Part shown: positions 7,157 through 10,420 of the stretch, piece after piece
How the letters are laid out: each line of letters opens with the position of its first letter
How positions within the stretch are numbered: the first letter of the stretch is position 1
Origin: CAZIIK01 sp964539235
GTDB lineage: Bacteria > Pseudomonadota > Gammaproteobacteria > Francisellales > CACEW01
Direction: 5' to 3'
Assembly: GCA_964539235.1 (NCBI GenBank)
Contig: CAZIIK010000099.1
Coordinates: 1 to 10,420 of the forward strand
DNA: 10,420 nucleotides
Program-made: the position numbers and the translations under genes
Notes under the pieces: model-generated
Databases searched by the model: none
What the model was told of the DNA's origin: nothing
The model's input: the letters and a program-made list of their open reading frames with translations, nothing else

Positions 7157-8481
7157 GAGGCATTTTGCAGCGTCTCTTTATTAATACCTGCTGCCTTATC
7201 TGCCGAAGCGCTAACGCCATCCGAAATACCCTTGGAACCTTGCTTCATACCATCCACAGAAGACTGCATGGCCTGACCGCCCGATTGGCCAATTTGCTGT
7301 GATGTCGATTGAACGGTATTGGTCATTTGCTGCAGATCTTCTAAGCCCACTTTTTCTGCCTGGCCACCAATCCAATGCATCACTTTCTCCGGCACCTGAT
7401 AAATGGTCGAGAAGCATTTGTTGAACGCCAGCACAATAAATTGCGCAAACACCACTAACATAATACACGCCAAAATACCTTGCGTGTCCGGATTCGACAC
7501 CGCAGAACTACCAGAACCCGTCGCCTTGGGAATAATCCCCTCAGCCACAATATGGAATCCTTGCGCAGAAAACTTCAGCACAATAAAGGTCAAGACCATG
7601 GCAATTAACAAGCCCAACACCATTAACACCGGACGAAACACAATCCCTAAGAACATTTTTACGCCCGGTACAATATGACCCACAATGTCATTGCCGCCAG
7701 GGTGTGTCAGACCTAACATCATAATCGGCGCAGCAATCATGGCTTCAATCGTCCCCAATAGCCAAGCAATTTCACCGGCCCAGAACAAAATATAGGGCAC
7801 CAACGGAATCAGAATCGAGAAATTAACCGCCGCCGCAAACAATAAGGTAAAGACCAGAATCGCCAACGGCATGTAAATTAACTGTAACGCCAAATGCAGT
7901 TGCTGCGCCATCGATGCCAATTGCAAAATGGTTTGCGTGGCAATACCAATCGCCACACCCGTTGTCACAAATGGTGCACCCGAGGCAGCAATGGCCGCTG
8001 CGTTGCCGGCAATCGCAGCGCCACCTTCGACCGCAAGACCTTCTAAAATTTCAGTTCTAAAGTGATCAAAAATCTTTTGGCAAGAGTTCACCACTAAGCC
8101 AATAATATGCTGACCAATGGTCTGGACTTTCGCCACCATGTTGAACTGAGCATCGGCCAAAGACGACGAATTCTTGCTGTTGACGCTCGCCAGGTCATAA
8201 ATCTCATTCATGATATTGACAAAGTTAGACGCCATTCCATCTGCCTGGCCGTGCGTGGGCGTCCACATATACCCGCTACCAATTAGGCCACCGAAAATTT
8301 CATCCAACACCCCTTTGACGGGCAAGGTATCATTCATAGCCAAATTTGAGCCATCATTCTGCTGACCATTCGGGTTATAAATCACCCCATTCCATTGCAA
8401 GACTGCCACCATATTTTCGATGTATTGCAGTAGATCAGCATGCGATAAGCTGGGGAGTATGCGTTGAATCGCGACTAAAAT
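7132..8481 (-). CDS. dotA: DotA C-terminal membrane portion (piece 3 of 3)
   Basis: The frame is open directly after the TAG at 8482. The first ATG is 8412 and has no ribosome site before it, so independent translation is doubtful. Several membrane segments are visible: IAGNAAAIAASGAPFVTTGV, then a long hydrophobic run including LIYMPLAILVFTLLFAAAV and ILIPLVPYILFWAGEIAWLL. These are followed by PGVKMFLGIVFRPVLMVLGL, LIAMVLTFIVLKF and GILACIMLVVFAQFIVLAF. The motif IYQVPEKVMHWIGG near the end is typical of DotA/TraY proteins. The last ~60 residues are polar and low-complexity (Gln, Ser, Lys, Gly) and probably cytoplasmic. It ends at TAG 7132-7134; a further TAA follows in frame at 7081-7083. 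Confidence 0.85.
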   Translation of the reverse strand: MLVAIQRILPSLSHADLLQYIENMVAVLQWNGVIYNPNGQQNDGSNLAMNDTLPVKGVLDEIFGGLIGSGYMWTPTHGQADGMASNFVNIMNEIYDLASVNSKNSSSLADAQFNMVAKVQTIGQHIIGLVVNSCQKIFDHFRTEILEGLAVEGGAAIAGNAAAIAASGAPFVTTGVAIGIATQTILQLASMAQQLHLALQLIYMPLAILVFTLLFAAAVNFSILIPLVPYILFWAGEIAWLLGTIEAMIAAPIMMLGLTHPGGNDIVGHIVPGVKMFLGIVFRPVLMVLGLLIAMVLTFIVLKFSAQGFHIVAEGIIPKATGSGSSAVSNPDTQGILACIMLVVFAQFIVLAFNKCFSTIYQVPEKVMHWIGGQAEKVGLEDLQQMTNTVQSTSQQIGQSGGQAMQSSVDGMKQGSKGISDGVSASADKAAGINKETLQNASTKTDTSS

Positions 8482-9792
8482 CTAAAACGGGCGCTGCAAG
8501 CTTGGATTGTTCGCCATAGATGATCCCATCAAGGCTTGATACAAGGCTTTTTCCTGAGTGGTCATATTTTGCTGATCTTGTGTCCACTGTTTGCTGCTAT
8601 CAATGGCGCCCTTACCAGTAAAGGTATTGCCGAACAATAGATAGTTCACTGTGGACGTCCAATCAGGTAGCTTCAATGTCGTGGTGCCCTTTTTAACAGG
8701 ACTACTACCTGATGGCCCTAGTGATACCGTTATTTTCTGAGCAATTAATGAGCCTTTGACCAAAGTCCATGGCAGTTTAGGACTGCTGCGCTGCTCTTCC
8801 GCTATAAAAGCTGTCGAAGTGCCAGACACCGACGAGTCGTTGTTGTTAATCGTAGCATGCGCATTCACGGAGAGTTGTAGGCTGGCGACATCTTTAGCCA
8901 ATTGCTTTAAGTTGGAAGACATCAATTTATTGAGGGACAAATACGCTTCACAGCCATACCACCAGCTGTCGGTATAGTGCACACAAGGTGATGCAACATA
9001 TTTTCCATTCGGATCCGTCGGATCAGAGGGCCATAAATCCTTGCAATTCTTCGCTGGATTTGGGCCTGTGTTTGGCATACAGACACGGTTCATGCTGAGT
9101 GTAACTTTACCGTCTTGTTTGGTTTGACCTGAACCTGGGCAGACCGCCAACTGACTGGAACTCTCTTGAATCAAACCCGCCAAAATCGCTGAAGATACAC
9201 CATTAAAAGAACATTTATCGCTGTTACACGGTGCTGATGGCTTACCATTAATGCCGATAAAGTTTGAAAACAAATGCACCGGTGACACCGTGGTATTGGT
9301 ATTTGGAATAGCACCCGGTGTGCTGCCCAGCCAATCTTCCAAATCATCTGGCGTAATGCTGGCCGTGTTGCTCGGATCTGCTTTTTTAACCCCTAGGTTA
9401 TAGGTCAAATGCCCACTAATATTAACAATATCATTCGCTACTTTGCCTGTTGTGTATCGATTAAAAGGCGCGGGATAATAAGCTTTTGAACTAGCAAACG
9501 GTATTTCAGGTTGATAATTTGTACCAACGCCTCCCACAAGACGCCCTTGCAACCATTTTCCTTGGGAATTGACTACGTTCACAACCTGACTGGCACCATT
9601 GCCTAAACCATCGTATATGCAAGACTCAGGGGGAAAATCCGGATCAGGCGACACGGCATCACACTGTTTCTTATCACCACCCGGAAAATCTTCTGTTGCC
9701 GAAACACCCCCAGAACTTCGAAACATAGGCCAAAGCCACTGACATGCCCCATAGTTAGGGCCTCACAATTTTGCATCAGCGGTTCCGTAAAA
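8482..9792 (-). CDS. dotA: DotA large periplasmic domain (piece 2 of 3)
   Basis: This is the mostly hydrophilic middle domain, in the same base frame as the other two pieces. Reading enters from the shifted frame (YSPSSPNGGSWQPSYDFTEP, QNCE). Near 9758-9764 it returns to the main frame as GPNYGACQWLWPMFRSSGG. The ATG at 9726 is therefore an internal Met, not a start. The domain is rich in Gly, Ser, Asn and Pro, with many Cys residues (such as CDAVSPD, CIYDG, CNSDKC, CPGSG) consistent with disulfides in the periplasm. DSWWYGCEAYLSLNKLM lies mid-domain. It ends SLQRPF at TAG 8482-8484, and the frame goes on directly as ILVAIQRILPSLSHADLLQY. Confidence 0.75.
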
Positions 9793-10420
9793 TCATAAGA
9801 AGGCTGCCAGGACCCACCATTTGGCGAAGATGGTGAATATATATCTATTCGTGTTAGCAACAGTTAAGGTACCTGAAAAATGACTAGGCTTACCAGCCAA
9901 CACCGTGTCGACTGCACCGTATAAGAAGACTTGTGCCAACTGTTGGTTAACCGCCGTGACCAATGCCGCGGGCACCTTGGGCACGAAGCCAATGTCGACA
10001 TCATCGATGCTTTGTGACCACACATACATCGCCATGCTGACACCGACCAACAATACATACATCAATAGGTACTGAATCGCACAAAAACCGCTTTTAATCG
10101 GCACGACCATAATCGGACCTAAGACCGCACGCACCGGTGTACAAACAGAACTCCATTGACGACCTAAAAATTGACCCTCATGAGCTGTATTTAAGGTCCC
10201 GATGATTACCATGGCCGCATAGATCACTAAAAACGCACCGAGTAGCGCATAATCAAAATGCGCCAAAAAACGCGGAATCAATGTGGCGGGGGTTTGCGCC
10301 GGTTGACTGGTAATCAGTGCCTGAATCGGCTGGCCAAAAATTTGGTATAAAAACCGCACAGATAAGTCCGGACACTGCGCAATGTTCGCGGCTCCCGTAC
10401 ATAAATGACTGATATTAAAT
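9793..10420 (-). CDS. dotA: DotA N-terminal membrane portion (piece 1 of 3)
   Basis: The frame is open from the right window edge to TGA 9793-9795. The first visible residues include HLCTGAANIAQCPDLS, so GTG at 10359 is an internal Val codon and not the start. Two strongly hydrophobic segments follow: LLGAFLVIYAAMVIIG, then a longer region from VLGPIMVVPIK through YLLMYVLLVGVSMAMYVW. Next comes DIGFVPKVPAALVTAVNQQL and the start of the periplasmic domain. After VANTNRY (about 9845) the reading becomes non-DotA-like. The adjacent frame continues sensibly as YSPSSPNGGSWQPSYDF, so the last ~15 residues before the stop are probably out of frame. Confidence 0.8.
   Translation of the reverse strand, partial: FNISHLCTGAANIAQCPDLSVRFLYQIFGQPIQALITSQPAQTPATLIPRFLAHFDYALLGAFLVIYAAMVIIGTLNTAHEGQFLGRQWSSVCTPVRAVLGPIMVVPIKSGFCAIQYLLMYVLLVGVSMAMYVWSQSIDDVDIGFVPKVPAALVTAVNQQLAQVFLYGAVDTVLAGKPSHFSGTLTVANTNRYIFTIFAKWWVLAAFL

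Larger units (their letters stand above)
7132..10420 (-). pseudogene. dotA: DotA/TraY-like Dot/Icm type IVB secretion protein, 5' end outside the window, interrupted
   Basis: This is the large polytopic inner-membrane protein of the Dot/Icm secretion system, needed in Legionella and Coxiella for effector export into host cells. One frame (codons starting at 10419) covers about 1,095 residues to TAG 7132-7134, against 1,048 for the whole L. pneumophila protein. The frame is open to the right edge, so the true start and signal peptide are missing. Order: N-terminal membrane segments, a ~450-residue Cys-containing periplasmic domain, then a membrane-rich C-terminal half ending in IYQVPEKVMHWIGG and a Gln/Ser/Lys-rich tail. 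Interruptions are a detour into a second frame between about 9841 and 9760, and an in-frame TAG at 8482-8484. Flanking sequence reads as DotA on both sides of each, so the damage is slight and recent, or not real. In Legionella icmV lies beside dotA; here that side is outside the window. Confidence 0.85.

Noticed and set aside
9603..9860. Separate 85-residue gene on the minus strand
   Set aside because: Its first half is the shifted-frame part of dotA. Its second half is out of frame against the clear DotA periplasmic sequence.
10357..10359. GTG as the start of a short DotA-like protein
   Set aside because: The frame is open upstream to the window edge with plausible protein sequence (HLCTGAANIAQCPDLS), so this is an internal valine.
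1..10420. CRISPR array, tRNA genes, insertion sequence or att site
   Set aside because: No regularly spaced repeats, no tRNA-like cloverleaf with the expected conserved T-loop, no transposase frame and no flanking target duplications were seen.

Overview
The window looks like a chromosome segment from a gammaproteobacterium of the Legionellales (Legionella/Coxiella type). The 5' end of a 16S rRNA gene lies on the minus strand, and next to it is the block tyrS / LytM-type membrane protein / anmK. I recall this arrangement from Pseudomonas and relatives (16S - tyrS - M23 peptidase - anmK). The far right holds most of a dotA gene, the polytopic inner-membrane component of the Dot/Icm type IVB secretion system, which points to a host-associated or intracellular lineage. 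The genus is not determinable from this window by eye.

Layout. Positions 1-138 (minus): 5' end of 16S rRNA. 139-290: rRNA leader and a near-consensus sigma70 rrn promoter. 348-1547 (minus): tyrS, apparently intact, starting at GTG. 1562-2179 (plus): a short membrane-anchored protein resembling the N-terminal part of the M23 family but lacking the metallopeptidase domain. 2166-3248 (plus): anmK, intact. 3293-4438 (plus): mltA, intact but with a cleavable signal peptide instead of a lipobox. 4439-4524: AT-rich spacer with a palindrome and possible promoter. 4525-7047 (plus): one long reading frame of unknown function, interrupted by an in-frame TAG and by a +1/-1 pair of frame changes near its end. 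7113-7156: a long hairpin over the convergent gene ends. 7132-10420 (minus): dotA without its extreme N-terminus, carrying an internal in-frame TAG and a +1/-1 pair of frame changes.

Functional reading. The left half is housekeeping: ribosomal RNA, tyrosyl-tRNA charging, and cell-wall turnover and recycling. MltA releases 1,6-anhydroMurNAc muropeptides and AnmK phosphorylates anhydroMurNAc, so mltA and anmK are consecutive steps in one pathway. The right half is accessory: a secretion-system gene and a large unknown protein that could be one of its substrates (inference only).

The main oddity is that the three housekeeping genes (tyrS, anmK, mltA) are clean, while both long accessory genes show the same damage: one in-frame amber codon and one closely spaced, self-compensating +1/-1 frame pair each. 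Recent pseudogene formation, amber readthrough and assembly error are the competing explanations. The sequence alone does not decide between them.
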